A stretch of DNA of 64,000 nt from Pseudomonas sp. CC6-YY-74. Its GTDB lineage: Bacteria > Pseudomonadota > Gammaproteobacteria > Pseudomonadales > Pseudomonadaceae. Below are positions 16,950 to 25,680 of the stretch, piece by piece. The first letter of the stretch is position 1; each line of letters begins with the position of its first letter. A model generated the notes under the pieces. The model was not told where the DNA came from and made no database searches. It was given only the letters and a program-made list of their open reading frames with translations. Made by a program: the position numbers and the translations under genes. The stretch is from assembly GCF_002025205.1 (NCBI RefSeq), contig NZ_CP019947.1, positions 689,501 through 753,500 of the forward strand, read 5' to 3'.

Positions 16950-17347
16950 TAGTCGATTATGTGCGAATTGCGGGGATTGTCCTTGCCGCAGGCGCCCTAC
17001 GAGCCTGTAGGAGGGCCGCCCCGGCGCGATGCTTTTCCTTATGGCGCGGACTACGCCTGCTATTGCCGCGGGTCGCGCCTCCTGCAGGTTGGTGCGCTGC
17101 CTGACGATCTGGACAGCCCTCTGGTCTGGATTCCGCCCAGGCTTAGTCCAGGCTACGACGCCGTTTCCGTTGGTGACTCATGGTTGGTGGTTGAAGAAAA
17201 CACTTGATCAGCTGTGGCCACGCGCAGCGGCAAAACCCCGACCCGCTTGCCGGATTGTTTGCCATGAGGCGGAAAAGTCTTGCCGCTCGGCCTATTAAGA
17301 TGCCTTTATTATTTAATAAGTTATTGAAATATAACATAAAAAATAAA
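16950..17347. other. Intergenic region before flgB, no gene seen
   Basis: About 400 bases between the cheR terminator and the flgB promoter. Several short frames overlap here but none has a ribosome site or a recognisable product. The last 60 bases are A/T-rich, as expected upstream of an activator-dependent sigma-54 promoter. Confidence 0.55.
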
Positions 17348-17363
17348 TGGCACGACCTTTGCT
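17348..17363 (+). promoter_or_regulatory. Sigma-54 promoter of flgBCDE
   Basis: TGGCACGACCTTTGCT matches the sigma-54 consensus at every key base, with GG and GC 12 apart. The predicted start is about 40 bases before the flgB ATG. Confidence 0.92.
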
Positions 17364-17413
17364 AAATGTCTTGTACGGAAAACAGGCAAGCCCAACGGCA
17401 AAGGTTCCTGACC

Positions 17414-17821
17414 ATGAGTATCAGCTTCGACAGCGCACTAGGCATCCACGAACGGGCACTCGGCTTTCGCGCCGATCGTGCCGAGGTATTGGCCAATAAC
17501 ATAGCCAACGCCGATACGCCCAACTACAAGGCGCGCGATCTGGATTTCGCTTCGGTGCTGGCCGAGCAGAGTGCCAATGCCCAGCGTGGTTCGGCCGGCC
17601 TGGCCCGTACCAACAGCCGGCACATCGCCGCCGAGGGCATGGCCATGGGCAATGCCAGTCTGGCCTACCGCATCCCTTCGCACCCATCGATCGATCAGAA
17701 CACCGTCGACGTGCAAGTGGAACAGACCACTTACGCGGAAAACGCGGTGAACTTCCAAGCCAGCTTCACCTTTCTCAACAGCAAATTCAAAGGGCTGGTC
17801 AGCGCCCTGCGCGGCGATTAA
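17414..17821 (+). CDS. flgB: Flagellar proximal rod protein FlgB
   Basis: A 135-residue rod subunit. The N-terminal rod signature is LANNIANADTPNYKARD, and the C-terminal helix carries the NAVNFQASFTFLNSKF block. It starts the rod operon, 15 bases upstream of flgC. The ATG at 17414 (MSISFDSALGIHE) is used; an in-frame earlier ATG at 17366 would put the start almost at the sigma-54 transcription start. Confidence 0.95.
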   Translation: MSISFDSALGIHERALGFRADRAEVLANNIANADTPNYKARDLDFASVLAEQSANAQRGSAGLARTNSRHIAAEGMAMGNASLAYRIPSHPSIDQNTVDVQVEQTTYAENAVNFQASFTFLNSKFKGLVSALRGD

Positions 17822-17835
17822 AGGAGCCCGAAGCC

Positions 17836-18279
17836 ATGTCATTAGCCAGTGTTTTCAATATCGCCGGAACCGGCATGAGTGCCCAGAGCACTCGTCTGAA
17901 TACCATTTCCAGCAACATCGCCAACGCCGAGTCGGTGTCGTCGAGCGTCGATCAGACCTATCGCGCACGCCATCCGGTATTTGCCACCATGTTCCAGCAG
18001 TCCATGGGCGATGGCAGTGGTTCGTTGTTCGCCGAGCAGGATCAGGCCGGCAGCGGCGTGCAGGTGCTGGGTATCGTCGAGGATCAGAGCGATCTGAAGC
18101 CGCGCTACGAGCCGAACCATCCGGCGGCCGATGAAGGCGGCTATGTGTACTACCCCAACGTCAATGTGGTCGAGGAAATGGCCGACATGATTTCCGCCAG
18201 CCGGGCGTTCCAGACCAACGTCGAGATGATGAACACGGCCAAACAAATGTTGCAGCGCGTACTGACCCTGGGTCAGTAA
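17836..18279 (+). CDS. flgC: Flagellar proximal rod protein FlgC
   Basis: A 147-residue rod subunit with the shared rod/hook N-terminal motif (LNTISSNIANAESVSSS) and C-terminal NVEMMNTAKQMLQRVLTL helix. AAGGAG lies 10 bases before the ATG. Located between flgB and flgD in the same operon. Confidence 0.95.
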   Translation: MSLASVFNIAGTGMSAQSTRLNTISSNIANAESVSSSVDQTYRARHPVFATMFQQSMGDGSGSLFAEQDQAGSGVQVLGIVEDQSDLKPRYEPNHPAADEGGYVYYPNVNVVEEMADMISASRAFQTNVEMMNTAKQMLQRVLTLGQ

Positions 18280-18300
18280 ATCGCAGGAAGGGGATAAGGC

Positions 18301-18966
18301 ATGAGCACTGTAAATGGCGTCAGTTCGGCACTCGATCAATACCAGATCAAGAGTGACACCACGGCCAATAAAGAATTGGGCAAGAACGAATTTCTCAACT
18401 TGTTGGTGGCGCAACTGAATAACCAGAACCCCCTGGAGCCGCAGAGTAATGGCGAGTTCATTGCCCAGTTGGCCCAATTCAGCCAGGTCGAAGGCATCGA
18501 GAAGCTCAATACCAGCATGGGGTCTCTGTTGTCGGGCTATCAATCCTCCCAGGCGCTGCAGGCCTCCTCCCTGGTCGGGCGCAAGGTGATCATTCCGACC
18601 GACCAGGCGGTGGTCGATACCAGCGAGAGCTTCAAGGCCAGCATGGTCCTGCCGACCAGCAGCAGCAACGTCTACGTCAATGTCTACGACAACGCGGGAA
18701 CGGTGGTGAGCCGAATCAATATGGGCGAGCAGGCCGCCGGCAATGTCAGCTTTATCTGGGACGGCAAGGATGCCAGCGGCAAACAGTTGCCGCCTGGCAC
18801 CTACAAGTTCGAGGCGCAGGCCACCTACGAAGGCAAGACCGAGGCGCTTTACACCATGCTCCCGGCCAACGTCGACAGTGTGGTGCTGGGCGGCAGCGAG
18901 TTGATGCTCAACCTGGCGGGGCTTGGCAGTGTGCCGCTCTCCCAGGTGCAGGTAATCGGTCAGTAA
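18301..18966 (+). CDS. flgD: Hook assembly scaffold FlgD
   Basis: A 221-residue capping protein that guides hook subunits during growth and is then replaced by FlgK. The N-terminal motif NEFLNLLVAQLNNQNPLEP is diagnostic; the rest is a Tudor/Fn3-like region (FIWDGKDASGKQLPPGTY). GGAAGGGG lies upstream of the ATG. Confidence 0.95.
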   Translation: MSTVNGVSSALDQYQIKSDTTANKELGKNEFLNLLVAQLNNQNPLEPQSNGEFIAQLAQFSQVEGIEKLNTSMGSLLSGYQSSQALQASSLVGRKVIIPTDQAVVDTSESFKASMVLPTSSSNVYVNVYDNAGTVVSRINMGEQAAGNVSFIWDGKDASGKQLPPGTYKFEAQATYEGKTEALYTMLPANVDSVVLGGSELMLNLAGLGSVPLSQVQVIGQ

Positions 18967-19010
18967 TTTCAGGATTTTAGTCGCCGGCTATACCGGCAAA
19001 GGAGACTTCC

Positions 19011-20501
19011 ATGGCGTTCAATATCGGTCTTAGTGGCCTGCGAGCTGCGACCAGCGATCTCAACGTGACCGGCAACAACATTGCCAACGCCGGTACGGCC
19101 GGCTTCAAGCAGTCGCGTGCGGAGTTTTCCGATGTCTATGCGGCTTCGGTGAACGGTACCGGCAAGAATGCGGTGGGTAGCGGTGTACTCCTGAGCAACG
19201 TCTCGCAGCTGTTCAATCAGGGTAATGTCAATTACACGCAAAATTCCCTGGACCTGGCGATCAACGGCAACGGTTTCTTTCAGACCAGCAACAACGGCGA
19301 GGTCAGTTACACCCGTGCCGGCTATTTCGGTACCGATCGCGATGGCTTCATGGTCAATAACTTCGGCTACAAGCTGCAGGGCTATGCCGTCGATGGCAGC
19401 GGCAACCTGCAGAATGGTGTGATCAGCGATTTGCGCATCGAAACCGCGAGCCAGGCGCCGCGGTCAACCACGAAACTGGATCAGACCTTCAACCTGAACT
19501 CGACCAATACCGTGCCGACATCCTGGCAGGGCACTTACGACGCGACTACCCTGGCTGCTTATAACACCGCTTACAACACATCCATTGCTAGTGCTGCGGA
19601 TCCAGCTAACCCTGATGCTACGGAAATCGCTACTGCGCAAGCTGCAGGCCAAGCAGCTGCGGCTTCCCCGGCAACCATTACGGCTGCTCGGCTGGCAGCC
19701 AACGCCACCTTCAATCCGGCCGATCCGACCACCTACAACTCCTCCACTTCGACCAACGTCTACGACACTCAGGGCAATGCCCATGTGTTGAGCCAGTACT
19801 TCGTCAAGACCGGCGCCAACGAGTGGCAGATGAATGTATTGGTCGATGGGCGCAATCCGGCTACTCCGACTTCCACCACGCCCTATTCGATGGCTGTCGG
19901 CTTTACGGCCAGTGGTCAGCTGGATACCAGCAGCCTGACCTCCAGTGCGGCTTTCACCGTCGATGCCACCGGGCGCTTTACCATGAATGGCTGGGTGCCC
20001 GCCGCGCCGGATGGCGGCGTGCCGCCGGTATGGTCGAGCAATGGCGCGAATGCCAACCCCACTGGCATTCTGGTTGATATGCGCAGCTCCACGCAGTTCT
20101 CCAGCTCCTTTGCGGTCAACAGCGTCAGTCAGGATGGCTACACCACCGGCCAGCTGGCGGGTCTGGAGATCGACGACACCGGGGTGATTTTCGCCCGTTA
20201 CACCAACGGTCAATCCAAGGTGCAAGGGCAGGTGATTCTGGCCAGCTTCGCCAACGTGCAGGGCCTGACCCCGGTAGGCAAAACCGCTTGGGTGCAGTCC
20301 TTCGCCTCTGGCGAGCCGGTGGTCGGTACGCCGCGCAGCGGTACCCTGGGCGCCTTGCAGTCCGGCGCCCTGGAAGACTCCAACGTTGAACTGTCCGACC
20401 AGTTGGTCAACCTGATCGTCGCCCAGCGCAACTACCAGGCCAACGCCAAGACCATCGAGACCGAAAGCTCGATTACCCAGACCATCATCAACCTGCGCTG
20501 A
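19011..20501 (+). CDS. flgE: Flagellar hook protein FlgE
   Basis: A 496-residue hook subunit. It has the axial-protein N-terminus (TGNNIANAGTAGFKQSRAEF), the FlgE core around residues 80-130 and 245-420, and the C-terminal QRNYQANAKTIETESSITQT helix. An Ala/Thr-rich stretch at about residues 185-240 (AAYNTAYNTSIASAAD and on) is part of the variable outer domain and makes it somewhat longer than many FlgE proteins. It ends the flgBCDE unit; the next promoter is at 20915. Confidence 0.95.
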   Translation: MAFNIGLSGLRAATSDLNVTGNNIANAGTAGFKQSRAEFSDVYAASVNGTGKNAVGSGVLLSNVSQLFNQGNVNYTQNSLDLAINGNGFFQTSNNGEVSYTRAGYFGTDRDGFMVNNFGYKLQGYAVDGSGNLQNGVISDLRIETASQAPRSTTKLDQTFNLNSTNTVPTSWQGTYDATTLAAYNTAYNTSIASAADPANPDATEIATAQAAGQAAAASPATITAARLAANATFNPADPTTYNSSTSTNVYDTQGNAHVLSQYFVKTGANEWQMNVLVDGRNPATPTSTTPYSMAVGFTASGQLDTSSLTSSAAFTVDATGRFTMNGWVPAAPDGGVPPVWSSNGANANPTGILVDMRSSTQFSSSFAVNSVSQDGYTTGQLAGLEIDDTGVIFARYTNGQSKVQGQVILASFANVQGLTPVGKTAWVQSFASGEPVVGTPRSGTLGALQSGALEDSNVELSDQLVNLIVAQRNYQANAKTIETESSITQTIINLR

Positions 20502-20914
20502 TAAGGCGCGGCGCCTCAGCGCGCCGGTCTATCCGTGACGTAGCCGCATAAGCCCCGGCGCAATCCGGGGCGCGGCTGCGCAGGCGCGGGAGTTTTCGGG
20601 TTTTATCTCGCTCGTTGTGATGGCTATCGCTGCGCTCAACGCCATCCTGCGGCTCATTGCGTCATCAAAGCGGTCAGGTTTTTGTAGGATGTGGCGGGCC
20701 GCGTAGGCTTGAGCGTAGCGATACCCATCGACGTTTAGGCGGATCGCCACTCAATCCGCCTGATTGGGGCGGCGTCAGCGCCTCTGCACGGCAGGCAATG
20801 GCTTTGCCGCCGGCGGCAATAACTCGCCGACGCGCTCTTGAAAGGCTCCTTGTGGAGCCTTTTCTGTATGTTAAAAATCATATATTTCAACGCACTATGA
20901 TTATCCGTTGAGGG
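20502..20914. other. Intergenic region between flgE and flgF, repeat-bearing
   Basis: About 410 bases with no credible gene. Around 20684-20735 is a fragment (GTAGGATGTGGCGGGCCGCG, then GAGCGTAGCGATACCCATC) related to the repeat at 34565. A hairpin terminator lies at 20841, and an A/T-rich stretch leads into the flgF promoter. Confidence 0.55.
20841..20863 (+). terminator. Terminator between flgE and flgF
   Basis: A 9-bp perfect stem (AAAGGCTCC / GGAGCCTTT) with TTGT loop and a short T-run. It lies 340 bases after flgE and 52 bases before the flgF promoter, so it insulates the second rod-hook operon. Confidence 0.8.
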
Positions 20915-20930
20915 TGGCACGACCTTTGCT
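20915..20930 (+). promoter_or_regulatory. Sigma-54 promoter of flgFGHIJKL
   Basis: TGGCACGACCTTTGCT is identical over 16 bases to the flgB promoter. Predicted start about 40 bases before the flgF ATG. Confidence 0.92.
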
Positions 20931-20981
20931 CTATTACCTTATATAGAGCAGCAGGCGTCACGCCTACCTCGGAGGATAACC

Positions 20982-21722
20982 ATGGACAAGATGCTATACG
21001 TCTCCATGACTGGAGCCCAAAACAACAGCCTGGCCCAGAGTGCCCACGCCAACAACCTGGCGAATATCTCGACCAACGGCTTTCGCCGCGACTTCGAGCA
21101 GGCGCGTTCGATGCAGGTCTTCGGCGATACGCTGCCGGCGCGGGTCTATGCCATGACCGAGCGCCCCGGTACCGACTTCACTCCCGGCTCGATGCAGGAA
21201 ACCGGTCGCGACCTGGATGTGGCGATTGGCGGTCGTGGATGGCTGGCCGTGCAGGCCGCCGACGGCAGCGAGGCATATGTGCGCACTGCCAGCCTGAATA
21301 TTGACGCTCTTGGCGTGTTGCGCACCGGCAACGGCTTGCCGGTGATGGGCAACGGTGGGCCGATTGCCGTGCCGCCAGAGCAGAAAATCGAGATCGGCCA
21401 GGACGGCACCATCAGCATACGTGCCCTCGGCGAGGGGCCTAGCGTGCTCGCCGAGGTTGATCGGTTGAAGCTGGTCAATCCCGATCTCAAGCAGATGGAG
21501 AAGGGCAGCGACGGCCTGATTCGCTTCAAGGGTACCGGGCCGGTGCAGGCGGATGCCACGGTGCAGATAACCTCCGGCTTTCTCGAGTCGAGCAACGTCA
21601 ATGCGGTGGAGGAGATGACCGCGATCCTCTCCCTGTCCCGCCAGTTCGAACTGCAAGTCAAGATGATGCGCACCGCCGAAGACAATGCGGCCGCTGTGGC
21701 GCGGGTTTTGCAAATTAGCTAA
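20982..21722 (+). CDS. flgF: Flagellar rod protein FlgF
   Basis: A 246-residue rod subunit, MDKMLYVSMTGAQNN, with the shared motif AHANNLANISTNGFRRD and the C-terminal SSNVNAVEEMTAILSLSRQF block typical of FlgF/FlgG. CGGAGGA precedes the ATG. First gene of its operon. Confidence 0.95.
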   Translation: MDKMLYVSMTGAQNNSLAQSAHANNLANISTNGFRRDFEQARSMQVFGDTLPARVYAMTERPGTDFTPGSMQETGRDLDVAIGGRGWLAVQAADGSEAYVRTASLNIDALGVLRTGNGLPVMGNGGPIAVPPEQKIEIGQDGTISIRALGEGPSVLAEVDRLKLVNPDLKQMEKGSDGLIRFKGTGPVQADATVQITSGFLESSNVNAVEEMTAILSLSRQFELQVKMMRTAEDNAAAVARVLQIS

Positions 21723-21768
21723 TTACCAGCACGCAGCGCCTTGAAAATGGCGCTCGAGGAGAATCGAT

Positions 21769-22554
21769 ATGCTTCCGGCACTGTGGGTCAGCAAGACCGG
21801 TCTGTCCGCTCAGGACATGAACCTGACCACCATTTCCAACAACCTGGCCAACGTCTCGACCACGGGTTTCAAGCGCGACCGTGCCGAGTTCGAGGATCTG
21901 CTGTATCAGATCCGCCGCCAGCCAGGTGGTCAGTCCAGCCAGGACAGCCAGCTGCCGTCCGGTTTGCAGCTGGGTACCGGTGTACGCGTGGTCGGCACGC
22001 AGAAGATCTTCACCGCCGGCAGCCTGCAAACCACCGAACAACCCCTGGACATGGCGGTCAACGGCCGCGGTTTCTTCCAGGTGTTGATGCCCGATGGCAC
22101 GGTGTCCTATACCCGTGATGGCAGCTTTCACCTGAATTCGGATGGCCAGGTCGTCACCTCCAACGGGTATGCCTTGGAGCCGGCGATCGTTCTGCCCAAT
22201 GAAGTGCGCACCTTCACCGTTGGCGAAGACGGTACGGTTTCGGTGACCACCGACGGCAGTCCGCAGCCGCAGATCGTCGGCAATTTGCAGACCGCCGACT
22301 TCATCAATCCGGCGGGCCTGGAAGCGATCGGCAACAACCTGTTCCTGGAAACCGCCGCCAGCGGTGCACCACAGGTCGGCACGCCGGGCCTCAACGGCTT
22401 GGGTACCACCCTGCAGAACACCCTGGAAAACTCCAACGTCAGCGTGGTCGAGGAATTGGTGAACATGATCACCACCCAGCGCGCCTACGAGATGAACTCG
22501 AAAGTCATCTCCACCGCCGATCAGATGTTGGCCTTCGTTTCGCAGAATCTTTAA
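21769..22554 (+). CDS. flgG: Flagellar distal rod protein FlgG
   Basis: A 261-residue distal rod subunit with TTISNNLANVSTTGFKRDRA at the N-terminus and SNVSVVEELVNMITTQRAYE at the C-terminus; residues 40-65 hold the FlgG-specific loop (FEDLLYQIRRQPG). GGAG lies upstream. Strong paralogy to FlgF next door. Confidence 0.96.
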   Translation: MLPALWVSKTGLSAQDMNLTTISNNLANVSTTGFKRDRAEFEDLLYQIRRQPGGQSSQDSQLPSGLQLGTGVRVVGTQKIFTAGSLQTTEQPLDMAVNGRGFFQVLMPDGTVSYTRDGSFHLNSDGQVVTSNGYALEPAIVLPNEVRTFTVGEDGTVSVTTDGSPQPQIVGNLQTADFINPAGLEAIGNNLFLETAASGAPQVGTPGLNGLGTTLQNTLENSNVSVVEELVNMITTQRAYEMNSKVISTADQMLAFVSQNL

Positions 22555-22615
22555 TGCCTGATGCTGGGCGTTAGCCCGGCCCTGGCCCGATATACAACGC
22601 GGTGAGGTAGTGGTT

Positions 22616-23311
22616 ATGAACCGGCTGGTAATAGTGCTCTCGATGCTGGGTCTTGCGCTTCTGGGTGGCTGCGTCTCGCCGCCAGCGAAGCCCAACGACC
22701 CGTATTACGCACCGGTCCTGCCGCGCACGCCGTTACCGGCGGAGCAGAACAATGGTTCGATTTATCAGGCCGGCTTCGAGAACAATCTGTTCGGTGACCG
22801 CAAGGCCTACCGCGTTGGTGACATCATCACCATCACCCTCAACGAGCGCACCCAGGCCAGCAAGAATGCCGGCTCGCAGATCCAGAAGGACAGCAGCGCC
22901 GACATCGGCCTGACCTCGCTGTTCGGTGGCGCGGTATCGGCGGCCAATCCATTTTCCGACAATAAGTTGTCGCTGGGCGCCGAGTACAACTCCAGCCGCG
23001 ATACCAAGGGCGATAGCAAAGCGGCTCAGGGCAACAGCCTGAGTGGTTCGATCACGGTGACCGTGGCCGAGGTGCTACCCAATGGCATTCTGGCCGTGCG
23101 TGGCGAGAAGTGGATGACCCTCAATACCGGCGATGAGCTGGTGCGTATCGCCGGCCTGGTACGCGCCGACGATATCGCCACGGACAATACGGTGGCCTCG
23201 ACCCGCATCGCCGATGCGCGCATCACCTACTCGGGCACCGGCGCCTTTGCCGACGCCAGTCAGCCAGGTTGGCTCGATCGTTTCTTCATCAGCCCGCTGT
23301 GGCCGTTTTGA
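22616..23311 (+). CDS. flgH: Flagellar L-ring lipoprotein FlgH
   Basis: A 231-residue outer-membrane lipoprotein that forms the L ring. The signal peptide ends in the lipobox LLGGC. The C-terminal part has the conserved [14 protein letters not shown] and IRADDI-like block ([15 protein letters not shown]). I choose ATG 22616 over GTG 22610, with GAGGT 7 bases upstream. Its stop lies only 14 bases before the flgI start. Confidence 0.94.
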   Translation: MNRLVIVLSMLGLALLGGCVSPPAKPNDPYYAPVLPRTPLPAEQNNGSIYQAGFENNLFGDRKAYRVGDIITITLNERTQASKNAGSQIQKDSSADIGLTSLFGGAVSAANPFSDNKLSLGAEYNSSRDTKGDSKAAQGNSLSGSITVTVAEVLPNGILAVRGEKWMTLNTGDELVRIAGLVRADDIATDNTVASTRIADARITYSGTGAFADASQPGWLDRFFISPLWPF

Positions 23312-23325
23312 ACAGGATGACGCCG

Positions 23326-24489
23326 ATGACCACCGTAGGAGCGGGCCATGCCCGCGAAAACGTCCGTGTGGCGTATAGCAAGATCGCGGGCATGGCCCGC
23401 TCCTACGGTTTGCTGCTGTGCCTGCTGCTGTGCCTGCCGGCGCAAGCTGAACGGCTCAAGGACCTGGCCAGCATCCAGGGCGTGCGCAGCAACCAGCTGA
23501 TCGGTTACGGCCTGGTGGTCGGCCTCAATGGCAGCGGCGACCAGACCACCCAGACACCGTTCACCGTACAGACCTTCAACAACATGATGGCGCAGTTCGG
23601 CATCAAGGTGCCGCAAGGTGGCAACGTCCAACTGAAGAACGTCGCGGCGGTGTCCATTCATGCCGATTTACCCGCGTTCGCCAGGCCGGGGCAGACCATC
23701 GATATCACCGTGTCCTCAATCGGTAACGCCAAGAGCCTGCGCGGTGGCAGCTTGCTGATGTCGCCGCTCAAGGGTATCGACGGTAATGTCTATGCCATCG
23801 CCCAGGGCAATCTGGTGGTCGGCGGCTTCGATGCCGAAGGCGGCGACGGTTCGCGGATTACCGTCAATGTACCCTCGGCGGGGCGTATTCCTGGCGGCGC
23901 ATCGGTCGAGCGCTCGGTGCCCAGCGGTTTCAATCAGGGCAATACCCTGACGCTCAATCTCAATCGCCCGGACTACACCACCGCGAAGAATATCGTCGAC
24001 CAGATCAACGACTTGCTCGGCCCCGGTGTCGCCCAGGCGCTTGACGGCGGTTCGATCCGCGTCAGTGCGCCGCTGGATGCGAATCAGCGCGTGGATTACC
24101 TGTCGATTCTGGAGAACCTCGAAGTGGAAGTCGGCCAGGCGGTGGCCAAGATCATCATCAATTCACGCACCGGCACCATCGTCATTGGCCAGAACGTGCG
24201 CGTACAGCCGGCCGCCGTGACCCACGGCAGCCTGACGGTAACCATTACCGAAGACCCTATCGTCAGTCAGCCGGAGGCCCTATCCGGTGGGCAGACCGTG
24301 GTGGTGCCGCGTTCGCGAGTCAATGCCGACCAAGAGGCCAAGCCGATGTTCAAGTTCGGCCCCGGAACCACACTGGATGAAATTGTCCGGGCGGTTAACC
24401 AGGTGGGCGCATCGCCCTCCGACCTGATGGCCATCCTGGAGGCGCTCAAGCAAGCCGGCGCCTTGCAGGCTGACCTGATTGTCATTTGA
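23326..24489 (+). CDS. flgI: Flagellar P-ring protein FlgI
   Basis: A periplasmic ring subunit with the FlgI signatures [20 protein letters not shown] at the start of the mature part and [20 protein letters not shown] near the end. The start is odd. ATG 23326 has AGGA at 23314-23317 and gives 387 residues, but its first 27 codons include a whole REP inverted repeat, so the signal peptide has an unusually long n-region before [17 protein letters not shown] 23392, inside the right REP arm, gives a normal-length signal peptide ([10 protein letters not shown]) but has no ribosome site. Mature protein is the same either way. Confidence 0.92.
   Translation: MTTVGAGHARENVRVAYSKIAGMARSYGLLLCLLLCLPAQAERLKDLASIQGVRSNQLIGYGLVVGLNGSGDQTTQTPFTVQTFNNMMAQFGIKVPQGGNVQLKNVAAVSIHADLPAFARPGQTIDITVSSIGNAKSLRGGSLLMSPLKGIDGNVYAIAQGNLVVGGFDAEGGDGSRITVNVPSAGRIPGGASVERSVPSGFNQGNTLTLNLNRPDYTTAKNIVDQINDLLGPGVAQALDGGSIRVSAPLDANQRVDYLSILENLEVEVGQAVAKIIINSRTGTIVIGQNVRVQPAAVTHGSLTVTITEDPIVSQPEALSGGQTVVVPRSRVNADQEAKPMFKFGPGTTLDEIVRAVNQVGASPSDLMAILEALKQAGALQADLIVI
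23335..23406. repeat. REP inverted repeat inside the flgI signal-peptide region
   Basis: Two perfect 23-base arms (GTAGGAGCGGGCCATGCCCG CGA and its reverse complement) at 23335-23357 and 23384-23406, with a 26-base spacer. This is the common Pseudomonas REP type. The 72-bp unit is a multiple of three and leaves the flgI frame open. Confidence 0.93.
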
Positions 24490-24499
24490 GGTATAGGTT

Positions 24500-25672
24500 A
24501 TGGATTCTCGACTCTCGGCCGGCTTGCTCGGCAGCGTCAACACCAACAGCCCGCTGGACAGCGGCGCCTTCACCGACCTGAACCGCCTCAACCAGTTCAA
24601 GCTCGGTGGCGACAGCGAAAAGAACATTCGCAAGGTGGCGCAGGAGTTCGAGTCGCTGTTTCTCAATGAAATGCTCAAAGCCATGCGTTCGGCCAACGAA
24701 GTGTTCGCCGAAGGCAATTTCATGAACAGCAACGAGAGCAAGACCTACCAGGACATGCACGATCAGCAATTGTCGGTGACCCTGTCGAATAATCAGAACG
24801 GTATCGGCCTGGCCGACGTGCTGGTGCGGCAGATGTCGCAGCTCAAGGACTCCGGCAGTCGGCCCAATCCTTTCGCCCAGGTCGATGCGCCGGTGCCGAG
24901 TGCGCCGAGCAAGCCGTTGGCCCAGGTCGACAGCAGCCGCGACGACTCATCCCTGCTCAACCAGCGGCGTCTGTCGCTGCCGGGCAGGTTGAGCGAGCGG
25001 ATGATGGTGGGAATCGTGCCTACGGCTGGCGCGGCAGCGGCACAGCCTCTGGCGCAGAACGACTGGATTGCGGCCAAGGCGTTTGCCGCTCCCGCCGACA
25101 AGGCCCTGAGCCTGAATGGCGCAGATGCCATCAGCGGTCGTCGTCTGGCCCAGGCGTCGGGCAAGACAGCCTTCACCTCGAAGGACGAGTTCATCGCGGC
25201 CATGCTGCCGATGGCCGAGCAGGCCGCAGAGAAGATCGGTGTCGATGCGCGCTACCTGGTGGCCCAGGCTGCACTTGAAACCGGTTGGGGCAAGTCGATC
25301 ATTCGCCAGCAGGACGGCACCAGCAGCCACAACCTGTTCGGCATCAAGAGCCACAACAGCTGGGATGGCGAGTCGGCGCGGGTGCTGACCACCGAATTCA
25401 AGGGCGGTAAGGCCGTCAAAGAGGCTGCATCCTTCCGCTCCTATGATTCTTATGCCCATAGCTTTGATGATTATGTGAGTTTTTTGCAGAGCAACGGTCG
25501 CTACGAAAAAGCCCTCGATGCCACGCAGAACCCGGAGCAATTCGCCCGTGAGCTGCAGAAGGCCGGTTACGCCACCGACCCGCAGTACGCCCGCAAGGTG
25601 GCGCAGATCGCCCGGCAGATGTCGACCTACCAAGCGATCGCTTCCAGCGATACCGCGCCGACCCGGGGATGA
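24500..25672 (+). CDS. flgJ: Peptidoglycan hydrolase and rod cap FlgJ
   Basis: A 390-residue two-domain protein. The N-terminal rod-capping domain (EFESLFLNEMLKAMRSANEV, residues about 50-110) is joined by a Pro/Ala/Ser-rich linker to a glucosaminidase domain (about 230-380) with the catalytic-glutamate block AQAALETGWGKS and YDSYAHSFDDYVSFL. It opens the peptidoglycan layer for the rod. Starts 10 bases after flgI. Confidence 0.95.
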   Translation: MDSRLSAGLLGSVNTNSPLDSGAFTDLNRLNQFKLGGDSEKNIRKVAQEFESLFLNEMLKAMRSANEVFAEGNFMNSNESKTYQDMHDQQLSVTLSNNQNGIGLADVLVRQMSQLKDSGSRPNPFAQVDAPVPSAPSKPLAQVDSSRDDSSLLNQRRLSLPGRLSERMMVGIVPTAGAAAAQPLAQNDWIAAKAFAAPADKALSLNGADAISGRRLAQASGKTAFTSKDEFIAAMLPMAEQAAEKIGVDARYLVAQAALETGWGKSIIRQQDGTSSHNLFGIKSHNSWDGESARVLTTEFKGGKAVKEAASFRSYDSYAHSFDDYVSFLQSNGRYEKALDATQNPEQFARELQKAGYATDPQYARKVAQIARQMSTYQAIASSDTAPTRG

Positions 25673-25680
25673 ATTGAGCC

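Noticed and set aside
16959..17298. Overlapping short open frames before flgB
   Set aside because: No ribosome sites, no family resemblance, and they overlap one another; they lie between a terminator and a sigma-54 promoter.
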